Shown piece after piece: positions 33,480-46,000 of a stretch of DNA of 64,000 nucleotides; the stretch's first letter is position 1, and each line of letters starts with the position of its first letter. The notes beneath the pieces were generated by a model that saw only the letters and a program-made list of their open reading frames with translations, was not told where the DNA came from and searched no databases. This DNA comes from Epiperipatus broadwayi (taxonomy: Eukaryota; Onychophora; Udeonychophora; Euonychophora; Peripatidae). Location: NCBI GenBank assembly GCA_028023455.1, contig JAQFVV010012396.1, positions 8,844,085 to 8,908,084 of the forward strand. The letters are read 5' to 3'. Both the position numbers and the translations under genes were made by a program.

Positions 33480-35998
33480 CAGGGGTCGGCAACCGTTGGC
33501 ACCCACGTCAACGATCATTAATGGCACTCTGAATAAATTGAAATAGTAGAAAAATATATTTTAATTACAGCATCTTTTATTTTTGTTTTTGCATTCAACA
33601 TTGAATTTACAATTAAATCATTATTTATCTGAAAATAATACACTTAACTTCATTTAAAAGATATTTTTGTTTGCAAGCAAAATAAATTCTATATATTCAC
33701 ATTTACTTCTGATAATATTAAAAAATGAGATCGTAGTCCAAATAAAAAAACTTATTACGTTATCAATTTTAGAAAGCTATTTTCAGTAGTTGAATAGTAA
33801 ATAATCGACACTCATTGGTGGCACTTCTTTAAAAAAAGAGATTCTCGTGGCGTACTGACTGAGAGATTCCCAAAATGTCTCACAAAAGACAAAAACATGA
33901 TATTCGCTCTTTTCAAGACTCTTGAATAAACGAATATGGATTTGGACAGCAAAAAGATCGTGCTGGGTGTACATTATGCTGTGATAGTATTGTGGGTCAC
34001 ACCTCAAGTGTACAAAGACATTATCAAACTAAACATGTGTTCATGTTTAAAAACTCAGATGAGAAAAGTGAAGCTATAAGAAGAGCTGTTTTTGCCTTTA
34101 AGAAACAAACTACAAATAATTGGAACCCAAAATAAAGCCACCGAAGGTAGTTATACAATTGCTCATTGTGTGACTTCGAAAGGCAAACCTTTCACAGATT
34201 GGACAATTCATCAAAGAAACGTTTTTGAAAAGTGTTGAAATCTTATTCAGTGACCTACCAAATAAATGATACTGTCTCCAATTCAAGAAATACCAGCTTC
34301 TGCAAGCTCAATTCAAAGAAGAATAACTGACATGGCTGAAAATGTAACAAAACAGAAAACCAGTTTACAACAAGGTGTTGCATTTCATGTTGCTCTTGAT
34401 GAAAGCACTGATGTGAATGATGTGGCACAGCTAGCAATAGTTGCACGATATTGTGACAACAATCATATTTCAGAGTAATTATGTTGCTTGATTCCTCTTA
34501 CTGGTACAACAAAGGGACATGATATTTTCACTGCATTTTTCAATTATTTTGAAAATCAGAAAATTAACATAAATAAAATATTTAGTGTTACTACTGATGC
34601 TAGCTGTGCAATGGTCGGAAAGGAAAAGAGATTTGTTAAACTTCTTGAAAATCACACTAAACATCTAATATTAAATTTCCACTACATTATACACCAGGAA
34701 AATTTAGTTCCAAAAATCTCATCACAATGCTGAATTCTGTAATGGACACTGTCATTAAAATAATTAATTTCATAGTTTTTCATTAACACATAGGCAATTT
34801 AAATCCCTTTTACAAGAAATGAATAGTGCATATATAGACTTTCCTCTATACAGCAATGTTCATTGGATTAGTCGAGGTAATGTCTTGAACATGTGTGTAT
34901 CATGTCTGAAAGAAATCAAGATGTTTCTTGAGAAAAAGAACAACATTTTCCAGAAATAAATTATGAAGACTGGTTATGCAAATTGATGTTTCTGACTGAT
35001 ATAACTAAACACCTGAATGAGTTAAACTTGCATTTGCAAGGGAAGAGTCAAACAGTACTGAACTTTTTGAATATTGGAAAGGATTTGCATCAAAATTAGA
35101 TATATTTTGCCATGATATTACCATTAACATCTACAAGTACTTTCTAAATGTAAAGGCTCATGAAAATCAATTTAACATTAACAAAGATGAATTTCAAAAA
35201 TACACTGAAGCTCTCTGAGAAGATGTGAAGATTTCCGTCTTCACAAATACACACAACCCTATTTTCTTTCCTCATCAAACCTGACTTAACTGATTTAAAA
35301 ATGGCTCCATCTGATTTATATTTTTTTGAGTGGATAAATATTGATAGTTTTGAAATGGAATTAATCGAATTAATGTCATCAGAATTGTGGAAAGCTAAAT
35401 TTGTAGATTTGTGGAAAACTAGAAAGGTTGGCTGTTATTCTCAATTCTTGGATATCATTACCTGAATGATTTAATTCTTTGCAAAAAAAAACTACTTGTG
35501 TTCTGCTTTCAGCATTTGGTTCAACTTACTTAATGTGAACAAATTTTCTCACATATGAAAAATATTTTGAGTTGACAAAAAAGTTGCTAACACCTGAACA
35601 TTCAAAAGCATGTGTGAAGCTAAAAATGTCCAATTACATACCTGACATTGAGCAAAGAGATACAAGGGCGAGGTTCACATTAATTTATTTTAATAATAAA
35701 AAATGGCTAATCGATTATATTAGAATTCATGATATTTTTTTCTTATTTAAATTATATATTTTGTATAGGTAAAAAGTTGTAATTTATAATTTGTAATATA
35801 ATTTTTAATAAGCATGTTAAAAATTACAACTTTAAAAAAAGGTACTTTTCACATGATTCTAAGTATTTTAATATACTGAATGACCAATAACCAATTTTGA
35901 TAATATAATATAATAAGATTGACAAAATCATGTCGCCACACAGAATAACATTGTAACATAGGTTCGGCACCACACTATTAAAAGGTTGCTGACCCCTG
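33480..35998 (+). mobile_element. hAT transposon (Charlie/ZBED5-like), 2519 bp
   Basis: The ends are imperfect terminal inverted repeats: CAGGGGTCGGCAACCG on the left, and on the right the reverse complement of CAGGGGTCAGCAACCTTTTA. A perfect 8-bp target duplication ATATAAAC flanks it (33472-33479, 35999-36006), which is diagnostic of hAT. The interior is a broken transposase gene. The paralogous repeat at 29440-29447 keeps the empty site. Boundaries are exact. Confidence 0.95.
33875..35690 (+). pseudogene. hAT transposase pseudogene
   Basis: Starts MSHKRQKHD at 33875. A BED-type zinc finger follows (FGQQKDRAGCTLC … SVQRHYQTKH). Then comes the hAT core in pieces: AFHVALDESTDVNDVAQLAI (about 34378), GTTKGHDIFTAFFNYF, SVTTDASCAMVG. 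The C-terminal dimerisation region is vestigial (MSSELWKAKF about 35370; LLTPEHSKACVKL about 35580). The acidic residue of LDESTD matches the first catalytic Asp region and TTDASCAMVG the second in ZBED5/Charlie-like proteins. Several stops and frameshifts make it inactive. The longest frames are 34266-34478 and 34488-34733. Confidence 0.9.
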
Positions 35999-36426
35999 AT
36001 ATAAACTTTTCATTGTATGATTAATTTTAGTTTATTAGATTTTTATGTTAAATAATTGTTTGAGAAATGGTATAAATTACTGATGCCAATATACTTGTTT
36101 AATAATCAAAGTCTGGGAAAAGTAATATAAAATATTCCTTTAGAAGCGTACTTTCTAAAATATTACATTTTTTATTTGTTATGAATTAACAATGTGACAG
36201 GATCAGTGGGTCTATAGACCCGGGCAGCCTCATAAATAACTAAAAAACTGATTCTGCCAGCAATTCAAATCGTAATCAGATATTAGGTCAGCTAATCAAG
36301 AAATATAACTATGTTCTCGAAATATTCGAATTCATACATGAACAGAATTTTTTATTTTAGTAGTTTAATTAACTAAAACACATTATAGTGCATAAAATAA
36401 GACTTAAACTACGGAAAAATGGTGTA
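35999..36426 (+). repeat. right direct repeat of element 4, part after hAT
   Basis: Continues the match to 29440-29749. An extra block of about 110 bp (around 36168-36280, containing GGGTCTATAGACCCGGGC) is absent from the left copy. It is either a small insertion here or a deletion there. Confidence 0.6.
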
Positions 36427-36589
36427 ATATATATAATCATAATTATCCCAAATTCACAATCCAACCAAACTAGCCAAGAAAATAAATTCTAAAATACTAT
36501 CAATGATTTCACTGCTACAAGCTGACTTCTCAGGTGTAAAGAACTACAAAATAACAACATATTTAAACTAAACATTACCTACAATTCCA

Positions 36590-37940
36590 CTTATCTCCTA
36601 TACTCCCTTAATATTAAAAGAACTTTTAAATAAATTAATTGCTTCAGGATCATAAATTTTTAATAATAAAAATTCTTTAATTTTTTTTATTTCATTTCTC
36701 TCAAAGAAGACAACCTTAGCTTCATCAAAATTAATAGTGTGACCTAAATCTTTTTCATGGATATATAAAGCAGAATTAAGATATTTATTTCTAACCTTTT
36801 TATGTACCTATATTCTTTCATTTAAGCTCAAACTACTCTAACCTATATATACCATCTACAAAAACAAGGAATAATATTCATTACTCCAGGAATAATTTTT
36901 CTATCAAAATTTTTCTTTATATTATTTAATAAATTATTCAAAGTAATATCCCTTTTGCAAGCAATTTTTTTATTCCCAAACAAATTACTGCCTTTACATA
37001 CACTTTTATAAGAAGACAATTTAAATGGCAAAGAAATATGATCATATTTTTCTTTATCCTTTACATCATTATAAATAGTATTACTATTAAATAAAATATT
37101 TTTAACATAGTTTAATACTCAAATAATCTTTATAAAATTGATCTTTCTGAAAGAAAGCTATCTCACTAGAATTATTTAATCTCTTATTTCTATAATAATA
37201 ATTTCTTAAAGCAGCTACTTTATGAGATGCAGATTGATAGCTATCAAGTTTAATCATAGACCTTAATTCTTTAATAATGACTACATACCAAACAGTTATT
37301 CTTTACATGTTTTATCACCAGTAGATCTAAAAATTTTAATTTAACCCCCCTCCTACCACATATTTTATAGACGGATCAAAACCCATTTACCAACTCTTTC
37401 ACTTTATCATTCTCAGCTACAAACAAACAAATCATCTACATATCTAACAAATAACGTTAAATATAAACAAACCTTAATAATAATTTTCTCTTCCAAATAA
37501 TATAAACTGAACAAATTAAAGAAATAATATAATCTATTCTCCACCCTTCCTTAATCTTATAAAAATTACCATTATAAGTAAAATATGTAGAATCCTCCAA
37601 TAATAAAAGCAAATCTTTAATAACATTAATTTTATTCTTTGGTAAAGATCCATGTTTAACCAATATTGACATAATAACATCAATACTACTTGATCTCTTA
37701 ACAGATTGATATATATTTTCAATATCCAAACTACCAAATACCCAATTACTTTCCATTTTAAAATTATTAATCTTATCAAAAGCCTCAAAAGAAGAAGAAA
37801 CTGTGTAATGACCAAAATCAACAAATTATTTTAAAAAATTGTTCAAGAACCTAGAAATACCCTCCACAACACTACTTGTAAAATCAAAAATCATTCTTTA
37901 AAGAAAGACCATCTTTATGAATTTTAATATTCATAAACAC
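36590..37940 (-). pseudogene. Penelope-like reverse transcriptase and GIY-YIG remnant
   Basis: In order on the minus strand: FGSLDIENIYQSV (RT motif A, about 37737), STYFTYNGNFYKIKEG (about 37590), YVDDLF (motif C, 37432-37443), then a linker (ISLPFKLSSYKSVCKGSNLF at about 37030). Next come a YIG box followed by SSLSLNERI (about 36840) and the endonuclease C-terminus (HEKDLGHTINFDEAKVVFFE, then EFLLLKIYD). The order RT then GIY-YIG is specific to Penelope-like elements. In-frame stops and frameshifts are numerous; the intact-looking frames are 37457-37756 and 36843-37031. Confidence 0.85.
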
Positions 37941-37964
37941 TTAATCATTATGTTAAGAGTTTAT

Positions 37965-38450
37965 AAAGAGTTAAGGGCTATAATTAAACCTGATAGCTAT
38001 CAATCTGTATCTCGTAAAATGTTTTAAGAAATTATTGTCATAGAAATAAGAAGATAATAGTGTTGGCTACTCTGATAAATTTGTTTAAAGTATTTTATTT
38101 AATAGTAATAATATTTGTAATGATGTAAAGGATAAAGAAAAATATGGTTTTATTTCTTTGTCATTTAAATTGTCTTCTTATAAAATTGAATGTAAAAATA
38201 GTAATTTGTTTGGAAATAAGAAAATTTATTGGAAAATGGGTATTACTTTGAATAATTTATTAAATATTACAAAGGTCATTTTTGATCAAATATAATTTTG
38301 ATGAAGCTAAGGTTGTCTTCTTTGAGAGAAATGAACTAAAAATTAAAGAATTTTTATTATTAAAAATTTATGATTCTGAAATAATTAACTTATTTAAAAG
38401 TTCTTTTAATATTAAGGGTATATGTGGATAAGTGGAATTGTGGGTAATGT
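37965..38450 (+). pseudogene. second, inverted Penelope-like fragment
   Basis: Reverse-complement match to 36590-37280. It keeps the linker and the C-terminal FNFDEAKVVFFERNE stretch but has lost the part containing the YIG box (junction near 38285). No long open frame. Confidence 0.75.
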
Positions 38451-38570
38451 TTAGTTTAAATATGTTATTTTGTAGTTCTTTACATTTGAGAAATCTGCTT
38501 ATAGCAGTGAAACTGTTGATAGTATTTTAGAGTTTATTTTTTGGACTAGTCTGTTTGGGTTGTGAATTTG

Positions 38571-39717
38571 GGCTAATTTTGATTATTTTTTGACTAGTTT
38601 AGCTTTATGCTTTTAATATTTATATATATATAGCAGCCAATTGACATTTGGTTCAAAGTCATATTGCAGATATTGAATTCACATATGTATTATATGTGGT
38701 TTTAACACACATATGTATGTGTGTATGCAATATTTGTAAACAAACAAATTTTAAAAGTAGAAAATATAAATTTTACTTTTTTTATTTACTATTTTTTTCT
38801 TTCACAGATAACTGAATTTGCAAATATAGTAATAGATAATTTGAATATTTTCATAAATAAAGTATATTAATTGTTTATGAATATTTAATGGGAAAAGTCT
38901 TTGCATATATTTTAAAATTATCTTTATTACATTTACCAAATATTGAAAAAACATCCTTTCTTTGTCATATGAACTTGACCAAAAGTTTTTTTCATTAAAG
39001 TACATATTGGTTATTGGCATTTTAAGATGGCTTGAATATAAGCCTAAATTTAATAAGATGAATGGTATTTGGAAAAAGTTGTTGGAAGAAAAATCATCAT
39101 TTAAAACTTCTCAATCAATAATCCAAAGTGGAGAGGAAGATGAGTGAAGAATTTAGAAAATGGACACATTCTTATAATTTAAGAAGCTCTGAAAATGGTG
39201 TGTTTGCCATCATATAAAAGTCATAGCTACTTTTTAATTTAATTTTTCTTTCTATAAAACTTTGATTGCTATTGTATACTTTAATGAGAAAGGTTTTGGT
39301 TAAGTTGTCATGGCACAGCAGGAAAATACTAACATTTTTTTTTAGACATTCATTAAGGCTAATTAAAGCAGTTTTAAAATACAAAATAGTCATATACCTA
39401 CTTAACCAGGAATTTTTTTTTTTTATACACGTAAAGTATACATAAATTCAGTTTTTTACTAGTTGTAATAAATGTTAGAATACTACTCTCTTTTTATAAT
39501 CATATACAATATTTAAAAAAAAATTGTCTTGTTTGTTTAGAGTTTATGAATTAGTAGTGTTTTATATTTCTGAATTTATTTAGAAATAAAGAATTTGTTT
39601 AGAGTTTATAAATTAAGGAGAATATATGTTTATTTGAATTATTTAAAGAAAAATATATCTATTCTTTTTCATTGTAAATTTCCTTTTGTTTTGATATTTG
39701 TGTTATATTCTTTTCAG
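38571..39717 (+). other. last part of the EXD3 intron
   Basis: AT-rich with a short TA microsatellite (about 38621-38632). No mobile element recognised. It ends in TATTCTTTTCAG, the acceptor for the terminal exon. Confidence 0.6.
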
Positions 39718-40107
39718 AATTGTAATGGTAATTTGTATATTAAGATGCCAAGTAAAGTCATAAAATATTTAAAAGAGTACAAAAAAAAGTCTGAAAACCA
39801 GTCAACAATAGAAAGCCCCACATTGCTTCCAAATTTTGCCGAAATCCAGATTGCTGAATTAAATGCCACGGATCATCATTATATAAAGAATATAAATATG
39901 AGAAATATTTCTTTTTCCGATAACAATGTACCAATCCAATTGGATCTACTTCCAGATGCTATTATAGATAATATTGACATGTTTTATGTTTGTTCAAGTT
40001 GTGGTAAGATATTTTGGATAGGTAGCCATTTTCATCGAGTTCTCAACCAGATGGCTGACATAATGGATCCAAATGCTGATTCCACTACTGTATATGATAG
40101 AAATTGA
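39718..40107 (+). CDS. EXD3: EXD3 / mut-7 homologue, terminal exon
   Basis: This 129-codon exon plus stop continues the Mut7-C domain from 9990: NCNGNLYIKMPSKV completes the first Cys pair (…RCQ|NC). A variable linker follows, then FYVCSSCGKIFWIGSHFHRV, the second Cys pair with the Trp-x-Gly-Ser-His signature that closes Mut7-C domains (likely a zinc ribbon). Four Cys (RC, NC, VC, SSC) are in place. Reading starts at the AG acceptor (39716-39717) in phase 0; the open frame further upstream (39595 on) is intron read-through and lacks similarity. The protein ends shortly after the ribbon, as in EXD3. The encoded function (3'-5' RNA exonuclease co-factor in small-RNA pathways in nematodes) is by family only. 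Confidence 0.9.
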   Translation, partial: NCNGNLYIKMPSKVIKYLKEYKKKSENQSTIESPTLLPNFAEIQIAELNATDHHYIKNINMRNISFSDNNVPIQLDLLPDAIIDNIDMFYVCSSCGKIFWIGSHFHRVLNQMADIMDPNADSTTVYDRN

Positions 40108-40640
40108 AAATGTTATTTTTATGATGTAAATTCATTTTTCATTTGCCCATTGTTACATTCTGATGATTACAAAAGAAATAAGAAATCAGTTTGTCAAAAG
40201 ATGATTTATAGCTGTTAATTGCTATAAATTACTGAATGTAAAATCTTAATTAGTTATAGATATTTATTTTTTTATTATGATAAAGATGCCTCATTATATT
40301 AATTTTTGGAAACCAGGCATTAAATATGTATATTTTTTAATTAATGGCAAAATAAATAATTTTTAGTCAAACTTCCAATTTTTAAAATAATGGATAACTT
40401 TTAAAGATCTTACTTTTCATTGCATCATTTGTTAAATTTTGAATCGAATGTTTATAAAAAAAAAATAATGGAGAAAATATAATTATTTACAAAGGAAAAT
40501 GAAATATTGTTTTTTGCAGTACTCGAGTACGATTTTTTTGTTTTTTTTCTTTTGTAATTAGTTTCAACTTTATGTAATACTGTATAATAAAATTGTTTTT
40601 GACATACAAATAAAAAATATTTTGCAATAAATATATTTCA
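40108..40640 (+). promoter_or_regulatory. EXD3 3' UTR with candidate poly(A) signals
   Basis: AATAAA hexamers occur at 40351-40356, 40586-40591 and 40626-40631. The second and third are followed by T-rich sequence, making 40.6 kb a plausible transcript end. AT-richness makes any single hexamer weak evidence. Confidence 0.45.
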
Positions 40641-43018
40641 GTACAGTCTTTTGATATTAATTAAAATGTGAATTTAAATTTTTTTGTTCGATTTCATTAT
40701 TATTATTTTCTATTTTTCTTTTATAAATTATATTTTAAAAACTGCAATGGTTTAAAACAAACAAACAAAAAAAGAGATAAATTTCTAAATTCAAATGACA
40801 AATAGTTTGTATATTGCAATGGTATGGAATCTGGGGATAAACCTGGTATGATGATATTCATCATCATTATATCCCAAGTCAGTGGAAAAATATAAAATTT
40901 AATATAAAAGGAATATAAAAGTAATAATGAGTATGAGATCACGAGAAATCAGCACAGCTAACTATAAGTTCACCAACACTACCTATCTCAATATTCATCA
41001 TCATGAATGATCAACAATAAAATAAATCAATAATTTAATCAACAGTCAATTTTGTGATTGGATTTGAAATGAATCTACTATAGACCAGGCTAATTATTTA
41101 GCCCTTGCCACCCTGGGACAGATTATTTAAACATTAATTTGGATGCACAAACTTTAGAGTCAATCCATCAGAACACAACAATAAAAAAAATAATGCTGGG
41201 ATACTAAAACATGCTGATCATCATCAATGCTCTGGCCACTTGGTACCATTAATGTACTGGCCAACTATAAACTTAATTTCTAATAAATCCTAACTAAATA
41301 AAATGTAGTACATGGATTTTAAAGGATATCTTCGACCATTATGCATGAATCTAGCTCAGAGAATACAAGTTCTATAACTTATTGGGAACAAGAGTTGTAA
41401 TACCACATATAATAATTTATTTGATTAAATTAATTCACTGTAATAATTTTGACAATGAAATATTAGTTTATTAATAACAATAAAAAAATGAAACTAAGGT
41501 CTGCAGAATACAGCTATACATATATAAATTAAGCCTTCTGATTTTGATTAATACACAAAAATATGCTACCACATTGTGATTTACATATATGTTCCAATAG
41601 GTTTACATAAAATATATCAGTACAGACATGCAGTATAATTATTAAGATATTAGAATAGTCAATAATAAAATTAATTTTAACTTATGTGTCTACTTGACAT
41701 GCATTAACATAAGCACATATGTACTGTAAATTATCACATTTTAATGATACAAATTCCTCAATGGGTTTACATAAATCATATATACCAGCACACGTGCAGT
41801 ATAATAATTTATTAACATTTGAATTGTCATAAACCTATAGATGAAATTCATTTTTATAATAATTAATGATTGATTTAACTTGTGTGTGCGCACATTGGTG
41901 TTTATAATTTGTCAAAATAAAATTATTAAAAATATATTTTTGACAATTAATTCTATGTTGAAAATATACATAAAATTCATTGTTTTAATAATAAAAGTTT
42001 TTCTTTTTTTTCCTCCTTTTTAAAAAAAAAATTACATGTTTGACAATTTATTATTGATTAATTATAAATGTCTTTAATATATATTCCAGCAAGTTTCTGT
42101 TTTCCAATCTAGAAGTGCTTTTGTAGTTTCCTTTTATAAAATAGTTTATGAATTAATACTTTATTTTAGAATTTTAACTCCAGCAGAAATTATTTTACTT
42201 GTTTCACTTTTAAGGAATTATTTAAAATAATTCACCAGCTGCACTTTATATACATATGATGTTGTACATTTATCTGTGTTCTCTGCACATAGATAAATCA
42301 GTATACTTATAACTAATTCTTCAGCATGCTGATGGATTCGCTGGATAAACTGGTCCCTTTTAAACAGTAGACTGGCTTATTGTCAATTTTGGGAAAGGCA
42401 TTTAGTCTAAGATTGGATAGTCATCAGGCGTACTATCTCATATCATATGGTCTATAAAAAAAACAAAAGCTGGGTCTTGCTTCTATATGAATCTAAACTA
42501 CCATAGTGAACTAGTGGCAGCTAGTCTTACCTTCAGTTATTTCTTCATGGTAGTTCTGTCATAATCTGTACAACTCTTAAGAACTCCCAATAACTACTCC
42601 CTAATATTTTTCCAACCTTTTTATAGTCAGGGTGGGGTAGGGAAAAATAATTAAAAACTCCTTTTCCTATCTTGATTAAAAAAAGTTGAAGATTCTTTTC
42701 AATTCACATTAATTCTTTGAAAAGCAACTTTGTGGAGTTTTATCAAAATATGTTATACAAATTTTACTTAAAAAAAGATTTCTAAAATAGATAGTGGCAA
42801 TTTTATAATTATCAGGATATCTATTTAACATAAAAATATGCTTGTTTTAATTTCAAAATCGGAATTAATAAAATATTAATTAGACCTTTTAATGTTTAAT
42901 TTATAATAAAAAAAATTTTTAATTCAAAATTATTTAATCCTTAACTGTTATTCCAATGAAATATAGAAAATAACTACAAAAATTTTTGTCTATTTATTTC
43001 TACTTTTCAGCTTTATAT
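40641..43018. other. AT-rich intergenic sequence with a small duplication
   Basis: Two related segments at about 41595-41650 and 41760-41815 share GGTTTACATAAA…CAGCAC/CAGTACAGACATGCAGTATAAT-like sequence; this may be a small tandem duplication. No coding exon or transposon protein seen. Confidence 0.45.
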
Positions 43019-43023
43019 ATATA

Positions 43024-46000
43024 TTCTAACATAAACTTTATGCAAGTCGTTTGAAAATAATACTGGAACCGAATAAGGAATGCTGGTGTGATTATCTAAT
43101 ACTAGGACCAATAAGATTATGTATACCCTGGGTGCCAAATTGTAACTGAAATCGTAATGCCCACCGGAGATCATCATCCATGCTTATTACTATAGGATAC
43201 AATGAAGAAAGTAATTAAAATGTCTTAAAAAATATGTAATGTTGATACATCCAATTTAATTTATTATGGTCTTAATTTTGAACTTAATCACAATTATGTA
43301 AATACTCTCATGATAAGTTACTACTACTAACAAAATAATATAGACAACAAAATTCCATTTAACCCAACTACTATTATTTTTGTTCTCAGCATCTATTACT
43401 TTTAATAGTCACAATTATATAACATTAAATGTCTGTTATGTTTTCCTTTATATCTTCTTAACTGACAACTCTCTTATTTCCTTAAACACACCCATAGGCT
43501 TACCAGAATGGAATGAACTTTTTATTCTAATTAATTCCAGATTATTATTATCAAAATAGTATTTCCCAATTTTAATATTTCCACTATTTGACTTCCAAGC
43601 TAGCTCTTTTAAATTTAATAATCGAAATACTCAAATTTCTCAAGATCTTGATCTGCTTGTCAGGTGCAATTATTAATTATTACTAACTCATTATGATCCG
43701 ATCCCATAACTTGCTAAAATAAAATTTAATGTGAGTTTACCAGTGGGAATCATTAAATACCAAAAGGAAAAAAGGGGTTTTATGTCTACTCTTAATATTC
43801 ATTACATTTCAATGAACTCAATAACTAAGTTTAACATATCTAAATTGACTATTTTCTCTTAATTTTATTTTATTTTGTATCATCTGTTTGCCAGAATTAA
43901 CTAGTACTTTTTAAATCTATGACATTTTATGAGTCGAGTATCTTCTTTATCCACCTGAAATGGTCGTTTCCTTTTATATATATAAAAAATACCTTTCTTG
44001 GTTGATAATTCATAGAGGTGAATTATGGAAATCAACAAATATAAGACAATTCATAAATTTAAATGTGATCTGGTATTAACACATTGTATTATACCATGTT
44101 TATAAAATTGGTTATGGTAGTATATGGAATATACCTTTTATAAGGGTATGTAAGGTTCTAGATATCCAAAACATTAAAACACAAGATATATATATATATA
44201 TAAATTTATAACAAGAACAAATGTTTATTACACTTAAATAAGAAAAGAACCACGGTAGTATCACAACAATCTCAAATATATCCATAAAAAAATTAATTTC
44301 TTTCCAAACGAAATTCATATTCTACATTTTCAGATTAGCACGAAATCATCCTAATAATGTATTCTATTTTAAGCACTATAAAATAATAATAAAAATACTT
44401 TCATATTTAAGTTTCAAAATTAAACTTAATCATTGTTTTGACCCATAGTTCAATTTAAATGTTAATGCGCTTAAGCACGGAATTAGAATTTCACATTTAA
44501 GTATAAATGATATTATCGCATAACTTTTACCCAACAGCCTATTTAATTTCTTAGCCCACTTTACTACAATAACGATAAATTTAACTACTCTAACAAGCAA
44601 TAAGATTTTATCTTATGTAAAGACTATCCAAATTTTCTGACCATTAATTATAATTGTTTGAAATATAAAAATAGTTTTATTTCCATGCATACTAAATATT
44701 CACGGCTATCTCCCTATAACCCTGATCATTAATTTACCAATCTAGCAATGGTATTCATTGGGATAGGCTAGTATGTTGCCACAGCTTGACGATGTTTGTA
44801 TTTATCTTCCATAAACTTTGACTACAAATCAGCCAGCATATAAATTAAAACTGCCATCAATACATCTGATTATAACCCTGCCATAACAACTTTTATACTA
44901 TCTTTCAAAAACCCTCTATACATTTTATATCACTATGCAGCACTTCACACCGCACACATTAGTGTCTTAGTAAGGAAAATTAAACAAATTATTCATAGCT
45001 TCAAATATTAGCATAAACCAGGGGCTATCTCCTTTCTGAGGTTAAGGATTATGTGAGGAACTAGTCTCTACACATCTACTTTTAATAGGTCTGCAAAAAT
45101 TTTACAACTATATAAATAATTTCCTAATTAAATAATAAATATAGATGGAGCTGGGATCAGGTCCTCAATCTCCTATTACCTGCATACATAATAATTAAAT
45201 GATAAGATAGCTAATTTCTATCTATCCCTTTGAGGTGGTATGATAACTCCCTCAGCAATACTCAACATTTACCGCTTCACACATACAGGGTTATCGTAAT
45301 ATTGATGCCAAATGATAAAGTTTTAACCGACCATGAATAAATCTATGAACTACATTTTAAAAATCAAGCATCCAGCAACACTCATCCAAGATTTATGATC
45401 AAAACAGATCTCATCTACTTGTCAAGATATAGCAACAACTATTCAATTGACATTCACAACTCTACCAATAGGCATATAATTTTGAGAAAAAAAAATTTTT
45501 TTTCATATGACTAAGCATTCATGCTTTCTCATTTTTATTATACATAAACAATTTTTTTTTAACTTCAATAGTTGCTTATAGGGTCAAACTGATTGCTTTT
45601 TTTTTTATTTTTTCCTATGAATGTTAAATGTCTATTAAACATAATAAATATATAAATAAAAGGCAAAAGAAATAATAAAACATTATGCATTGTCTCTGGT
45701 TTGGATTTCTTCGACCTAAATCTGAATATTTTGTAAGGTCAATGCCAATCTAAGGGGAAAATGTGCGCATATCATACATAAACCCCATTTACCATCCAGG
45801 ATATAACTACATTAGTAATCGGTATTATTTTGAATTGCGATAATTTTAAGACTTGAAAAATAGTCCTGCAGATTCCTTTCCTTTTTTTTAAACACTTGTC
45901 CTGGGTTCAAATCCAGATGCTTGATTCCACATTTTTAGTTCATAACTTTTTTTCTTTAGGAGAAAAAAAATTCAAACAAAACCAGTGTTCTAGATGCTAC

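Larger units (their letters stand above)
28435..36426 (+). mobile_element. probable LTR retrotransposon 4 with gag remnant, hAT-interrupted
   Basis: Direct repeats 28435-29749 and 32540-36426 (the latter minus a 2.5-kb hAT insertion) flank a degraded gag on the plus strand. The repeats start (T)GGTACAAG-like and end TGGTACA-like. ATATA occurs at both outer flanks (28430-28434, 36427-36431), a possible 5-bp target duplication, although the area is TA-rich. I found no convincing primer site or polypurine tract. The LTR reading is therefore probable, not certain; a segmental duplication of a repeat is the alternative. The interior also holds foldback family A copy 2. Confidence 0.55.
36452..38570. 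mobile_element. Penelope-like element, inverted head-to-head copies
   Basis: The minus-strand part (36590-37940) encodes pieces of a Penelope-type reverse transcriptase and a GIY-YIG endonuclease. A second, partial copy on the plus strand (about 37965-38450) repeats its C-terminal region. The two form inverted arms (36452-37280 and 37965-38570) whose 5' sides face each other. The outer flanks also pair (CACTGCT…CTTCTCAGGTGTAAAGAAC against GTTCTTTACATTTGAGAA…). Both copies are degraded. Such partial inverted arrangements are known for Penelope-like elements. Confidence 0.85.
9991..39717 (+). other. 29.7-kb intron of the EXD3-like gene
   Basis: GT (9991) to AG (39716-39717) intron, inferred from the matching Mut7-C exons at both ends. 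It contains two LTR elements, a LINE, a Penelope-like element, a hAT transposon, a tandem triplication, and six or more inverted repeats. No further host exon is needed, because the protein sequence is continuous across the junction (…FTRCQ | NCNG…). Orientation of the guests is mixed. Confidence 0.75.

Noticed and set aside
37534-37824. 96-codon hydrophobic minus-strand frame as a membrane protein
   Set aside because: It is an alternative frame over the Penelope-like reverse transcriptase motif A region.
39595-39717. Start of the long plus-strand frame at 39595 as the true start of the last EXD3 coding region
   Set aside because: The part before 39718 has a hydrophobic, AT-driven composition and precedes a clear CTTTTCAG acceptor; the domain begins exactly after it and joins the upstream exon in phase.
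45899-45925. GGGTTCAAATCCAG as the B box of a tRNA or tRNA-derived SINE
   Set aside because: No A box, acceptor stem or anticodon arm could be placed around it, and the second LTR copy has a changed version.
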